From: Hyphomonas pacifica
GTDB lineage: Bacteria; Pseudomonadota; Alphaproteobacteria; Caulobacterales; Hyphomonadaceae
Length of the DNA stretch: 33,847 nucleotides
Assembly (NCBI RefSeq): GCF_000682675.1
Contig: NZ_AWFA01000028.1
Location: 1-33,847, forward strand
Direction of reading: 5' to 3'
Of the stretch, positions 16,178-22,846 are shown in pieces (the stretch's first letter is position 1; each line of letters begins with the position of its first letter). The notes below the pieces were generated by a model, which saw only the letters and a list, made by a program, of their open reading frames with translations, made no database searches and had not been told where the DNA came from. Position numbers and translations under genes: made by a program.

Positions 16178-16452
16178 AGATCTTCTCCCCGTCCGCCGCT
16201 TCGCTTTGGCCGGGCCGGTTGCTTGGGGGCGCTGCCCCCTGGCGCGGCACAAGGGCGGCCGGGCGGTATCCCCAGCCTTCCGCGCGGATGCGTGCTCACG
16301 CACTGTCGTCAAAGCCGCCATCCGCTTGTGCAGGCCGGGTGATCCCCCTCCGCCCGTCCGCCCTTGCACCTTGCACCCCCCGGTCTCGCCGACGGGCAGG
16401 GTTGCAGCGCAGCGCTGCGCTCCAACCCAAGCCCATGAAAGGAAAGACCATG
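16168..16452 (+). repeat. Long leader repeat, copy B, upstream of DUF932
   Basis: This is the second copy of the leader at 9848-10131. The blocks 16207-16287 and 16320-16453 match copy A base for base as far as I can read. The intervening bases 16288-16319 differ, as do the first bases after the ATG. The ribosome binding site and start context are identical to those of the ParB-like gene. The spacing between the copies is 6321 bases in the second block, with no indel. Confidence 0.9.
16399..16428. promoter_or_regulatory. 30-base near-perfect palindrome in leader copy B
   Basis: It is identical to the palindrome at 10078-10107 and at the same distance (21 bases) from the ATG of the DUF932 gene. 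Two copies before two genes strengthen the case for a functional site, either a protein dimer target in DNA or a conserved RNA hairpin. Confidence 0.6.
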
Positions 16453-17646
16453 AACACCATGACCCTGAACCATCACCAGCAGCCCGTTTCCAAGGGCTTC
16501 CGCGTGGACATTTCGCGCGGCGAGAATATTGGCCGCGTGTCGTCGGAATGGTTTTCGCGCCCGGATGACGAACGCTATCTGTCCCTGACCGAGCTTTACG
16601 ACGCCGTAAAGTCTCGCGCGGATCGCGCCAAGGCCCGCACCGTGGAGAGCCGCGCCGTGCGCGTGGAAGCCAGCCGCGACGACGCGGAACGGCTTTCGCT
16701 GATCGTCCCCGGGCAGGAGCAGCCCGTCGCACCGACGCATTGGAGTTTCGGCCAGTTGTGCAGCCTTGTCGGCGCACCGGCCCGCTACCTGCGCGATCTT
16801 CCCGCACCGCTGGCGGGCATCAATCTGCAACATGGCCTTGTCAGCCATCGCGGCGAATTGGTGAAGACGCTGGAAACCGAGGACAGGCGCGTTGAGCTTC
16901 GCGCCGTGACCGGCCCGGACTACGGTCGCATCTGGGACCATGAGCTTGTCGCCGCGGTCATGAAGATCGCGGGTAATGGCGTCGGGGATACTATGTGGAA
17001 GGTGCCGGGCGTGCTGGATTGGGCGACCATGACGCACAATCCATTCGTGGACGTGACCAAGGACACGACCACGCTTTACGCCAGCGACCGCGACGTGTTC
17101 CTGTTTCTGGTGGACGATACGCACCCCATCGAGGCCGGACGCCTGCCGAACGGCGACCCCGACCTTTATTTTCGGGGGTTCTATTGCTGGAACAGCGAAG
17201 TCGGATCGAAGACCCTCGGCATCGCTTCCTTCTATCTCCGGGCGGTTTGCATGAACCGCAACCTTTGGGGCGTGGAAGGGTTCGAGGAAATCTGCATCCG
17301 GCACAGCAAGTTTGCCGCGCAGCGTTTCGCCCATGAAGCGACCCCGGCATTGACCAGCTTCGCCAATTCCTCGCCCGCGCCGTTCGTCGCCGGGATCAGG
17401 GCGGCGCGGGAGCGGATCGTCGCCCGCACCGACGAGGACCGCGAAACCTTCCTGCGCAAGCGCGGGTTCAGCAAGGCCGAGACCGGCAAGATCATCGAAA
17501 CCGTGTTGCAGGAGGAAGGCAGGCCCCCCGAAAGCATCTTCGATTTCGTGCAGGGCATGACGGCCCACGCCCGCAGCAAGGCCCATCAGGACAGCCGCCT
17601 CGAACTGGAGGCCAAGGCCAAGACTTTGCTGGAGAAGGCCGCATAA
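16450..17646 (+). CDS. DUF932-family protein
   Basis: The ATG at 16450 uses the duplicated leader with AAGGAAAG. The 398-residue product contains FGQLCSLVGAPARYLRDLP, RAVTGPDYGRIWDHELV and DRDVFLFLVDD. RGFYCWNSEVGSKTLGIASF is followed by a C-terminal helical region. This is the DUF932 pattern found in many plasmid and phage genes, often next to ParB-like and antirestriction genes. The biochemical role is unknown. Sharing its whole leader with the ParB-like gene implies common control. A hairpin follows the stop. Confidence 0.9.
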   Translation: MNTMTLNHHQQPVSKGFRVDISRGENIGRVSSEWFSRPDDERYLSLTELYDAVKSRADRAKARTVESRAVRVEASRDDAERLSLIVPGQEQPVAPTHWSFGQLCSLVGAPARYLRDLPAPLAGINLQHGLVSHRGELVKTLETEDRRVELRAVTGPDYGRIWDHELVAAVMKIAGNGVGDTMWKVPGVLDWATMTHNPFVDVTKDTTTLYASDRDVFLFLVDDTHPIEAGRLPNGDPDLYFRGFYCWNSEVGSKTLGIASFYLRAVCMNRNLWGVEGFEEICIRHSKFAAQRFAHEATPALTSFANSSPAPFVAGIRAARERIVARTDEDRETFLRKRGFSKAETGKIIETVLQEEGRPPESIFDFVQGMTAHARSKAHQDSRLELEAKAKTLLEKAA

Positions 17647-17653
17647 TCAGCAG

Positions 17654-17697
17654 AGCCGCGCAGCCGGAAACCCGGTTGTGCGGCTTTCCGCTTTTCC
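17654..17697 (+). terminator. Hairpin terminator after DUF932
   Basis: A 14-pair stem (54-67 with 72-85 of this hundred, with two G-U pairs) closes a short loop and is followed by TTTCCGCTTTT. It lies 8 bases after the stop codon. The T-run is interrupted, so efficiency is uncertain. Beyond it, up to 17959, I see no gene. Confidence 0.6.
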
Positions 17698-17841
17698 GGC
17701 TTTCAGGGTTCCCAAATTTTCCGCCGATCCGGCGACGCGGATCGGCGTTGTGGCCATGCCCAGAAAACATGGCCACGCTCGCCGGGCTGCGCCCGGCTCG
17801 CAAAAGCACGCAAACACTGTTAAGAATAAAATAACTATAAG

Positions 17842-17860
17842 TGTTCTGGATATACGAACA
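17842..17860. promoter_or_regulatory. Dyad in the AT-rich promoter region of fseA
   Basis: TGTTC and GAACA flank 9 bases, forming a 19-base dyad about 100 bases before the fseA start, in a notably AT-rich stretch (17818-17880). In ICEMlSym(R7A) the corresponding promoter is activated by the quorum-sensing regulator TraR. This dyad does not match the classical tra box, and no luxR-type gene is in the window. It is offered only as a candidate. Confidence 0.25.
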
Positions 17861-17959
17861 ACATTTCAGATCATACAGACTATTTCCCGCATAGGTGGAG
17901 TCCGAAACTCTTTATTCCGGGTGTCTTTCCAAGAACCCACGAGTAAGAGAGGGTGCGCC

Positions 17960-18749
17960 ATGCTGAAAATCGATTGGCGGGCGCCGGCGGCCTACAAGCA
18001 CACGCGAACGATCCCTGCCGCCGGTTTCGCCTGGGAATATCTGCGTCGCAACGACGATTACCGAGAGGATTTCCAGCTTCTCGTCCGTGCGAAACGCCCG
18101 GATGCGATCGAGTTGGAAGCCTTCGCCCGACGCTGGGGTTTGCGATTTCCCGCACGATCCCGACGCCGCGCCTGACCGCGATCCGCTGTTCTGGTCGCCC
18201 CGGTTCCAGCCGCAGGCCGTCAAACTGGTGCCGGCCGAACCGGATGAGACGGCAAGCCAGCCGACCGTCGTTCTCGCCCATCTCGATGACCTCGATCTGC
18301 GCCGCGCCGCCGATGGCTGGCACGGTATATGGCAAGCTGATGCCGTCGAGCACCAGTTCTGGCTGTCCGAAGCCGTGCCGGATGCGGTGGCGTTCTACGC
18401 CGTCGAACTGCCTCTGGATGATTTCATGGAGCTTCGCGCCCATGCCGCCCGGCGTTTCTGGCGGTCCCTCAAGGGCCGAACACCCGGCCCAGACTTCCGC
18501 AAGATGCCCGCCCAGCTCCGGCAATGGCATATCCTGTCCCTGCGTGCGCTCGACGCCCGTCTGTGCGGCGAAAGTTACCGCACCATTGCCGAAGTCCTGC
18601 TTGGCTTTCGGGGCACGAAGGAGGATTTCGAGAGCGACCCGAGCAAGAACAAGGCGCGTCGCCTCGTCGCCCACGGCATCAGGATGATGCGCGGCGGCTA
18701 TCGCCTGATGCTGCACTATCCGATCAAAACCGGCAGCGATGGTCTCTGA
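17960..18749 (+). CDS. fseA: FseA-like excision activator made by +1 ribosomal frameshifting
   Basis: The zero frame from ATG 17960 (AGGG upstream) encodes a DUF6499-type domain (DWRAPAAYKHTRTIPAAGF, AFARRWGLRF) and would stop at 18175 after 71 residues. The +1 frame continues the same protein (FPHDPDAAPDRDP) and ends with a DUF2285 domain (HILSLRALDARLCGESYRTI, MMRGGYRLML) at 18749. The junction is TTT-CCC at 18146-18151. If the Phe tRNA on UUU slips one base to UUC, reading resumes as CCG CAC GAT and fuses the halves into 262 residues. This is the mechanism shown for FseA (Msi172-Msi171) of ICEMlSym(R7A), where slippage is also UUU to UUC. FseA activates rdfS. A GGGG run lies 7 bases before the slip codon. 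A sequencing error or pseudogene is the alternative, but the site match argues against it. Confidence 0.85.
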
Positions 18750-18824
18750 CAGGCGTAGACTCTAATCGACGGGGCTGCGACCACACCTTGCCTACAATTC
18801 GTGGACCAAACGCCGCATAGACCC

Positions 18825-19391
18825 CTAGCCGGCATTCGTTTCCGACCGATCCCTTGTTGCTTCCCGCTTGGTCTCACGGAAATAGCGGATAAGTGCTCCG
18901 TCGATTTTGGGCTTGTTAATGGCCTTGAATAGCCGGTTGATTTCGGCGACGCCGGAGTCCTCAGCCGCCATCCGCAGCGCCTCTTTCCGCATCTGACGAT
19001 AATGCTCAAGCAATTCCTGCCTGTCCTCTTCGTTCGCATCGTGAATATCTTCGACACCCATGAAAAGGGCCATGCAGTGAACAGTGAGGTCTTCGTTCAG
19101 GTAGAGGCGATTCTTCTCCGTGAATTCAGCCATTCCGTGAACGACAACGCGAATTAAGTCGTGACGTTGTTCCTCCGTAAAATCGACTCTTTCGATAACC
19201 TCGTTCGCGACTTTGCTGCCTTGATGAATTTGCTCTATCAGTCCTTCATAAGCCGCCAAGCGCTTCTCAAAAATCTTCGGCGCATAGAGTTCCCGCCGGC
19301 TACGACGACGCATGAATTCGTTGAGCAGCACACCGACAACCACACCGACAATGCCGATAACAGGCGCTAGAATCGGGAAGTATTCGTTCAT
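18825..19391 (-). CDS. Membrane-anchored hypothetical protein, second gene of a pair
   Basis: The start at 19391 (MNEYFPILAPVIGIVGVVVG) overlaps the stop of the upstream gene by 4 bases. A single N-terminal membrane helix (about 5-25) is followed by a basic RRRSRRE stretch and a mostly helical, highly charged cytoplasmic part up to residue 188. No catalytic motif is apparent and I recognise no family. With its partner it forms a two-gene minus-strand operon inserted between fseA and the qseM-like gene, so it is probably cargo. Two coupled proteins with similar N-terminal anchors suggest a membrane complex. Confidence 0.7.
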   Translation of the reverse strand: MNEYFPILAPVIGIVGVVVGVLLNEFMRRRSRRELYAPKIFEKRLAAYEGLIEQIHQGSKVANEVIERVDFTEEQRHDLIRVVVHGMAEFTEKNRLYLNEDLTVHCMALFMGVEDIHDANEEDRQELLEHYRQMRKEALRMAAEDSGVAEINRLFKAINKPKIDGALIRYFRETKREATRDRSETNAG

Positions 19392-19717
19392 CCGGCATCC
19401 GAATCGGTGGGAAGTGGGTTCCGAGAAATGAGAGACCACATTTCCTTCTCGGTCTTCATAGATCCTCGGGCGTTGATTTCGATCAACAAGGCGCGTGTAG
19501 TATCAAGGTCCGCGCCGATGATGTGCGCCAAGGTTTCGACGGACATCCATCCGGTTTTCTCGGCCCCCGCGAGAGTTTTCTTCAGCAAGTCCTTTCGAGC
19601 TTTGTCTATTCGGGATTGCTTTCGGCCATCGAGTTGATGAGCCAGCCATGTGCTTCCCAGTGTCCCCAAGATGCCTATGGCCGCACCAGCCACTACCGCC
19701 CATTCACCGCCAGCCAT
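19388..19717 (-). CDS. Membrane-anchored hypothetical protein, first gene of a pair
   Basis: The 109-residue product begins with GEWAVVAGAAIGILGTLGST, a membrane helix with small-residue spacing, followed by a charged region (DGRKQSRIDKARKDLLKKTL). The C-terminal part (WMSVETLAHIIGADLDTTRA) resembles a winged-helix-like fold. I do not recognise a family. The TGA overlaps the ATG of the next gene. The promoter lies in 19718-19816, an AT-richer stretch without another gene. Confidence 0.65.
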   Translation of the reverse strand: MAGGEWAVVAGAAIGILGTLGSTWLAHQLDGRKQSRIDKARKDLLKKTLAGAEKTGWMSVETLAHIIGADLDTTRALLIEINARGSMKTEKEMWSLISRNPLPTDSDAG

Positions 19718-19816
19718 ACCTAGCCCCTCAGAAAGTTAATCACGAGAACCTTACCATAGTTAGGGTGTTCTTAGGCACTATTGCGCGGTTGAATCGTTGC
19801 AATGCACTGCCAACCC

Positions 19817-19846
19817 AAAGCCCGGAAGGTTCGCGTTCCGGGCCTT
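19817..19846 (-). terminator. Terminator after the qseM-like gene
   Basis: GCCCGGAA (19820-19827) and TTCCGGGC (19836-19843) form a perfect 8-base stem. Read on the minus strand, the stem is followed by TTTGGG. It lies 16 bases beyond the stop of the qseM-like gene and, on the plus strand, is flanked by AAA and CTT, so it may act in both directions. Confidence 0.65.
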
Positions 19847-19861
19847 GCTCACACGCTGGCA

Positions 19862-20155
19862 TCACGCCCTGTTGGCCGCAGCCTGTTCCAGTATCCGCTT
19901 GTAACCCTCACGCGAAAGCCATTGCGCGCGTTCGAGATGGCTTTGCCAGCATCGGCGTGTCCTGAACTCGTCGCCGACCGGATCGCGGTGCAGCACGATT
20001 TGCGCCACTTCCTTCCAGTCCGCGCCTTCCGCCTTCGCGTCGAGCAGCCGGAGATAGGTCACGAAATGCGCTTCGTCGTAAGGCGTGATGTCGTTTCCCG
20101 CTGGCGCTTCGTCGTCCACATCGGGATCGAGTTCGACGGGCGTTCGCATCGTCAT
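19862..20155 (-). CDS. qseM: QseM-like DUF2285 small protein, likely antiactivator
   Basis: The 97-residue product consists of an acidic N-terminal stretch and one DUF2285 domain (FVTYLRLLDAKAEGADWKEV, ARAQW-like ERAQWLSREGYKRIL). FseA carries the same domain at its C-terminus. In ICEMlSym(R7A) the small DUF2285 protein QseM binds and inhibits both TraR and FseA, keeping the ICE silent. Size, domain and position beside the excisionase operon fit that role, with the gene transcribed divergently from rdfS. No qseC-type regulator is visible, so control of this copy may differ. The family is firm; the antiactivator role is inferred by analogy. Most databases would list it only as DUF2285. Confidence 0.75.
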   Translation of the reverse strand: MTMRTPVELDPDVDDEAPAGNDITPYDEAHFVTYLRLLDAKAEGADWKEVAQIVLHRDPVGDEFRTRRCWQSHLERAQWLSREGYKRILEQAAANRA

Positions 20156-20222
20156 TCCCCTTCTACCCGGAAGAGCCGCGGCTTGCGGTGCGCCCCCGCA
20201 ATTGGCCCCTCTGACCTGGTGA

Positions 20223-20389
20223 TCGGGGAGTTAGTAACCGTCACGAAACGGCCCCGTGGCCTTTAGGCGGGCAGCCCTGGACATGCGCCACGGGCTCCCC
20301 GACCATAAGGTCAAGGAGTGTGGTGCCGTCATGGCCAGCACCAGCCATTCGTGAGGGGTTACTAAGCCCCGGAGCAGCGCGTCTGCTCC
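20223..20389 (+). ncRNA. Densely paired intergenic region, candidate structured RNA
   Basis: Between the qseM-like and rdfS genes the sequence carries six inverted pairs. TCGGGGAG (20223-20230) pairs with CTCCCCGA (20295-20302). CCCGTGGC (20253-20260) pairs with GCCACGGG (20287-20294). GACC-ataa-GGTC lies at 20301-20312. TGGTGC (20321-20326) pairs with GCACCA (20338-20343). GGAGCAG-cgcgt-CTGCTCC lies at 20371-20389. TTAGTAACC plus TCACGAA (20231-20247) pair with TTCGTGA plus GGTTACTAA (20348-20365). The last pair crosses the first, so the fold would be a pseudoknot or two alternative structures. The strand is a guess. It might instead be a set of DNA binding sites. No known RNA family was recognised. 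Confidence 0.5.
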
Positions 20390-20499
20390 GCGTTCAGTCT
20401 TAACCGACCGACACGGAATTGTCTTCGCCGAATTGGCGCGACACCCGCCGCCATGCTGAATCTCTCCATCTTTTCAGCCTGATCCCGCCCCGGAGGGGG

Positions 20500-20531
20500 G
20501 TGCCGCCAGTGCGGTAACGCAAATGCGGCAC
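20500..20531. promoter_or_regulatory. Inverted repeat upstream of rdfS
   Basis: GTGCCGC (20500-20506) and GCGGCAC (20525-20531) are perfect inverted copies 18 bases apart, ending 88 bases before the rdfS ATG. In the related ICE, FseA activates this promoter without a recognised DNA-binding motif, so this dyad is a candidate control site. The evidence is positional only. Confidence 0.35.
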
Positions 20532-20619
20532 GCTACAGGCCGCCGGTCCCTCGCCATGGTTCGCCATAGCCCGCCGCCGTCATCGGCAGCGCCATCCACT
20601 GACGAACCGGAGGTCATCC

Positions 20620-20892
20620 ATGACAAACCGCCGCAATGCGGACCTGCCGCCGCGCCTTCTGCGCACACAGGACGCCGCACGCTTCCTCGGCATTTCGATC
20701 CGCACCCTCGAAAAGCACCGCACCTACGGAACCGGCCCGCTCTATCGCAAGATCGGCGGTCGTGTCCTCTATGCCCTGAACGATCTGGAGGCGTGGAGCG
20801 CCACCGGCACCCGCAAATCCACCAGCGACACAAGCGCCGGAATGGTCTTCCCCGCACGCCCGCTGACGCCCGAAGAACGGGGCGAGTCCTGA
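20620..20892 (+). CDS. rdfS: Excisionase-like recombination directionality factor
   Basis: The ATG at 20620 has a strong GGAGGT site. The 90-residue product has a MerR/AlpA-type winged helix (LRTQDAARFLGISIRTLEKH, YRKIGGRVLYALNDLEAW), the HTH_17 pattern of excisionases. RdfS of ICEMlSym(R7A) is a protein of this kind and size, is the first gene of the transfer operon, and drives excision with the integrase IntS. The same position here, just upstream of repA and the traF-rlxS cluster and divergent from a qseM-like gene, supports the name. The next ATG follows the stop directly. An ordinary AlpA regulator is the alternative. Confidence 0.75.
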   Translation: MTNRRNADLPPRLLRTQDAARFLGISIRTLEKHRTYGTGPLYRKIGGRVLYALNDLEAWSATGTRKSTSDTSAGMVFPARPLTPEERGES

Positions 20893-21945
20893 ATGCTGCG
20901 CGGAGACGATCATAACCGCGAACAGGCGGCGGAAACGAGCGAGCGCAGCCACCTCGACCCCTTCGTGGTCGCGACCGGCGATGCCACCCCGCGCGACCAG
21001 CGCGACTTGATGGAGCGGCCATTCTTCTCGCTGGCGAAGCGGCCGCGCACGAAGCCGATCCTCTATCAAACTGCCGATGTGGAGGTGCAGGTGTTCGCCA
21101 TGCCCGAGCACGGCATGGCGACGATCTGGGATGCCGACGTGCTGATCTGGGCCGCCAGCCAGATCGTCGCGGCCGAGAACGACGGGTTCACCACGTCGCG
21201 TTTCTTCCGCTTCATGCCCTACCAGCTCCTGCGCGCCGTGGGGCGGGCCACCGGCAACCGGGATTACCTGTTGCTCAAGGCCGCGCTCGCCCGCCTGCAA
21301 TCGACCGTCATCGCCACGACGATCCGCAACGGCAAGCATTGGCGGCGGCGGCAATTCTCCTGGATCAACGAGTGGGAGGAAATGACGACGCGCGCCGGTC
21401 GCGTCGAGGGCATGGAGTTCGTCCTGCCCGAATGGTTCTACAACAGCGTCATCGACCGCTCGCTGGCCCTGACCATCGACCCGGCCTATTTCCGGCTGAC
21501 CGGCGGCATCGAGCGCTGGCTGTATCGCGTCGCCCGCAAGCACGCCGGCCGCCAGCCCGAAGGCTGGGCGTTCGAGGTTTCCCACCTTCACCGGAAATCC
21601 GGCAGCGCGGCGCGACCGTCCGACTTCGCGCTCGACCTGCGCCGCCTCACCGCCCGCCAGTCGTTGCCCGGCTATCGCCTCCAGATCGAGTGGGAAGACG
21701 GGTGCGAACTGCTGCGCTTTCTTCCCGAAAAACTATCCACAGTGCCTGTGGAAACCCCTGTGAATCCCATCGGGACATTAGGCGCACGCAGTATCGGGAC
21801 ATTAGGCGCAAATTCCACGGCGCACTTTATAGAAGAATCTAACATAGACTCTAACTTGGAGTCTTTGGCGCCGGGAAAACCTCGTCACGGTGCCACAAAT
21901 TACGGTGCCGCGGTGAGAATGCCTCCCTCGGGGAGGCGCAGATGA
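20893..21945 (+). CDS. repA: RepA-type replication initiator (RPA family)
   Basis: The 350-residue protein starts immediately after the rdfS stop. It shows the RPA-family pattern: RPFFSLAKRPRTKPILYQ, VQVFAMPEHGMATIWDADVLIW and RFFRFMPYQLLRAVGR. The winged-helix-like segment FRLTGGIERWLYRVARKHAG comes next, then EVSHLHRKSGS. Relatives initiate theta-type plasmid replication. On an ICE this would allow the excised circle to replicate. The C-terminus repeats IGTLGARS/IGTLGANS because the DNA carries an iteron-like direct repeat. The last residues overlap the parA start by 4 bases. Confidence 0.88.
   Translation: MLRGDDHNREQAAETSERSHLDPFVVATGDATPRDQRDLMERPFFSLAKRPRTKPILYQTADVEVQVFAMPEHGMATIWDADVLIWAASQIVAAENDGFTTSRFFRFMPYQLLRAVGRATGNRDYLLLKAALARLQSTVIATTIRNGKHWRRRQFSWINEWEEMTTRAGRVEGMEFVLPEWFYNSVIDRSLALTIDPAYFRLTGGIERWLYRVARKHAGRQPEGWAFEVSHLHRKSGSAARPSDFALDLRRLTARQSLPGYRLQIEWEDGCELLRFLPEKLSTVPVETPVNPIGTLGARSIGTLGANSTAHFIEESNIDSNLESLAPGKPRHGATNYGAAVRMPPSGRRR
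21733..21866. other. Candidate replication origin inside the 3' end of repA
   Basis: CTATCCACA (21733-21741) differs at one position from the DnaA box consensus. It overlaps a perfect palindrome, TCCACAG-tgc-CTGTGGA (21736-21752). Two exact 18-base direct repeats, ATCGGGACATTAGGCGCA, follow at 21769-21786 and 21793-21810 with a 24-base period. An AT-rich stretch with a small hairpin (AGACTC/GAGTCT, 21848-21866) comes next. This set of DnaA-like box, iteron-like repeats and AT-rich DNA is the usual content of an iteron origin, here embedded in the initiator gene. Function is inferred. Confidence 0.55.
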
Positions 21946-22595
21946 TCATCGCGTTTCTCAACCAGAAGGGTGGCGTTGGAAAGACCACCCTGGCGCTGCA
22001 TCTCGCCGGAGAACTGGCGCGCAGAGGCAGGCGTGTCGTCCTGATCGACGCCGATCCGCAAGGCTCCGCGCTCGACTGGTCGCAGCGGCGCAGCCACGAG
22101 GGCTTGCCGAGGCTGTTCAGCACCATCGGCCTGGCCCGCGACACGTTGCACCGGGAAGCCCCGGAGCTGGCCCGCGATGCCGACATGATCGTCATCGACG
22201 GGCCGCCGCGTGTCGCCAGCCTCATGCGCTCGGCGCTGCTCGCCGCCGACCTCGTGCTGATCCCGGTGCAGCCGTCCCCCTTCGACGGCTGGGCCTCGGC
22301 CGAGATGCTGGCGCTTTTCAGGGAAGCGCGCATCTACCGGCCCGAGTTGGCCGCCCGCTTCGTGCTCAACCGTTGCGGCGCGCGCACCGTCATCGCCCGC
22401 GAGACGGCCGAGACGCTTGCCGACCACGATCCGCCCCTGCTTGGCCAAACCATCGGCCAGCGCGTCGTCTTCGCCGACGCCGCGCAGTCCGGCCGGCTCG
22501 CATCCGAGATCGACGGCGACAGCCCCGCCGCGCGCGAGATCGCCGCGCTTGCCGCCGAGATCGACCGGCTGCGCATCGGGAGGTCCGCGCCATGA
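21942..22595 (+). CDS. parA: ParA-family partition ATPase
   Basis: The 217-residue protein has the deviant Walker A motif QKGGVGKTT (8-16), LIDADPQGSALDW (about 35-47) and Walker B MIVIDGPP. This is the short ParA/MipZ-like form without an N-terminal HTH. Such ATPases move DNA cargo along the nucleoid with a small centromere-binding partner. It overlaps repA at its start and the RHH gene at its end by 4 bases each, so one operon makes initiator, motor and adaptor. On this ICE it would stabilise the replicating circular form. Confidence 0.93.
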   Translation: MIIAFLNQKGGVGKTTLALHLAGELARRGRRVVLIDADPQGSALDWSQRRSHEGLPRLFSTIGLARDTLHREAPELARDADMIVIDGPPRVASLMRSALLAADLVLIPVQPSPFDGWASAEMLALFREARIYRPELAARFVLNRCGARTVIARETAETLADHDPPLLGQTIGQRVVFADAAQSGRLASEIDGDSPAAREIAALAAEIDRLRIGRSAP

Positions 22596-22846
22596 CCGGA
22601 CGCACCCGTAAGCCCGGCTTTGCGTCCCGGCCGGGCAATCCCGATAGCTGGATCAGGGCGGCCGAAACGCCACCAAACAGCAAAGCCGCCGGCGAGGCGT
22701 TCACCGCCCGCCTGACCATCGACATCACGCCCGCGCTGCGCGGCCGCATCAAGGTCGCGGCCTTCCGGCGCGGCATCACCGTCACCGACATGCTGCGCGA
22801 CCTGCTGGCGCGCGAATTTCCTCCCACCGATGGAGATCAGCCATGA
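22592..22846 (+). CDS. Small RHH protein, likely ParA partner (ParG-like)
   Basis: An 84-residue protein with a flexible basic N-terminus (TGRTRKPGFASRPGN) and a C-terminal ribbon-helix-helix (ARLTIDITPALRGRIKVAAF, GITVTDMLRDLLAREF). This is the ParG/ParF-partner architecture: the RHH binds the centromere site and the tail stimulates the ATPase. It is translationally coupled to parA upstream and to the DUF2840 gene downstream (ATGA overlaps). The centromere site was not located; repeats in the repA 3' end are one possibility. Confidence 0.75.
   Translation: MTGRTRKPGFASRPGNPDSWIRAAETPPNSKAAGEAFTARLTIDITPALRGRIKVAAFRRGITVTDMLRDLLAREFPPTDGDQP

Noticed and set aside
15417-16568. A 383-codon plus-strand frame through the DUF736 gene and leader copy B
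   Set aside because: It overlaps DUF736 in another frame, crosses its terminator and the duplicated leader, and has low-complexity Arg/Pro-rich composition.
16309-17586. A 425-codon minus-strand frame opposite DUF932
   Set aside because: It is an antisense shadow of a well-supported gene, with no independent evidence.
17960-18749. Reading the DUF6499-DUF2285 gene as a frameshift pseudogene
   Set aside because: Both halves are intact, the break is exactly at a UUU-C site matching the known FseA mechanism, and partner genes are nearby. A sequencing error cannot be fully excluded.
21769-21810. CRISPR-like repeat
   Set aside because: There are only two repeats with a 6-base gap, in frame inside repA; this fits iterons or a coding repeat, not a CRISPR array. 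No cas genes are present.
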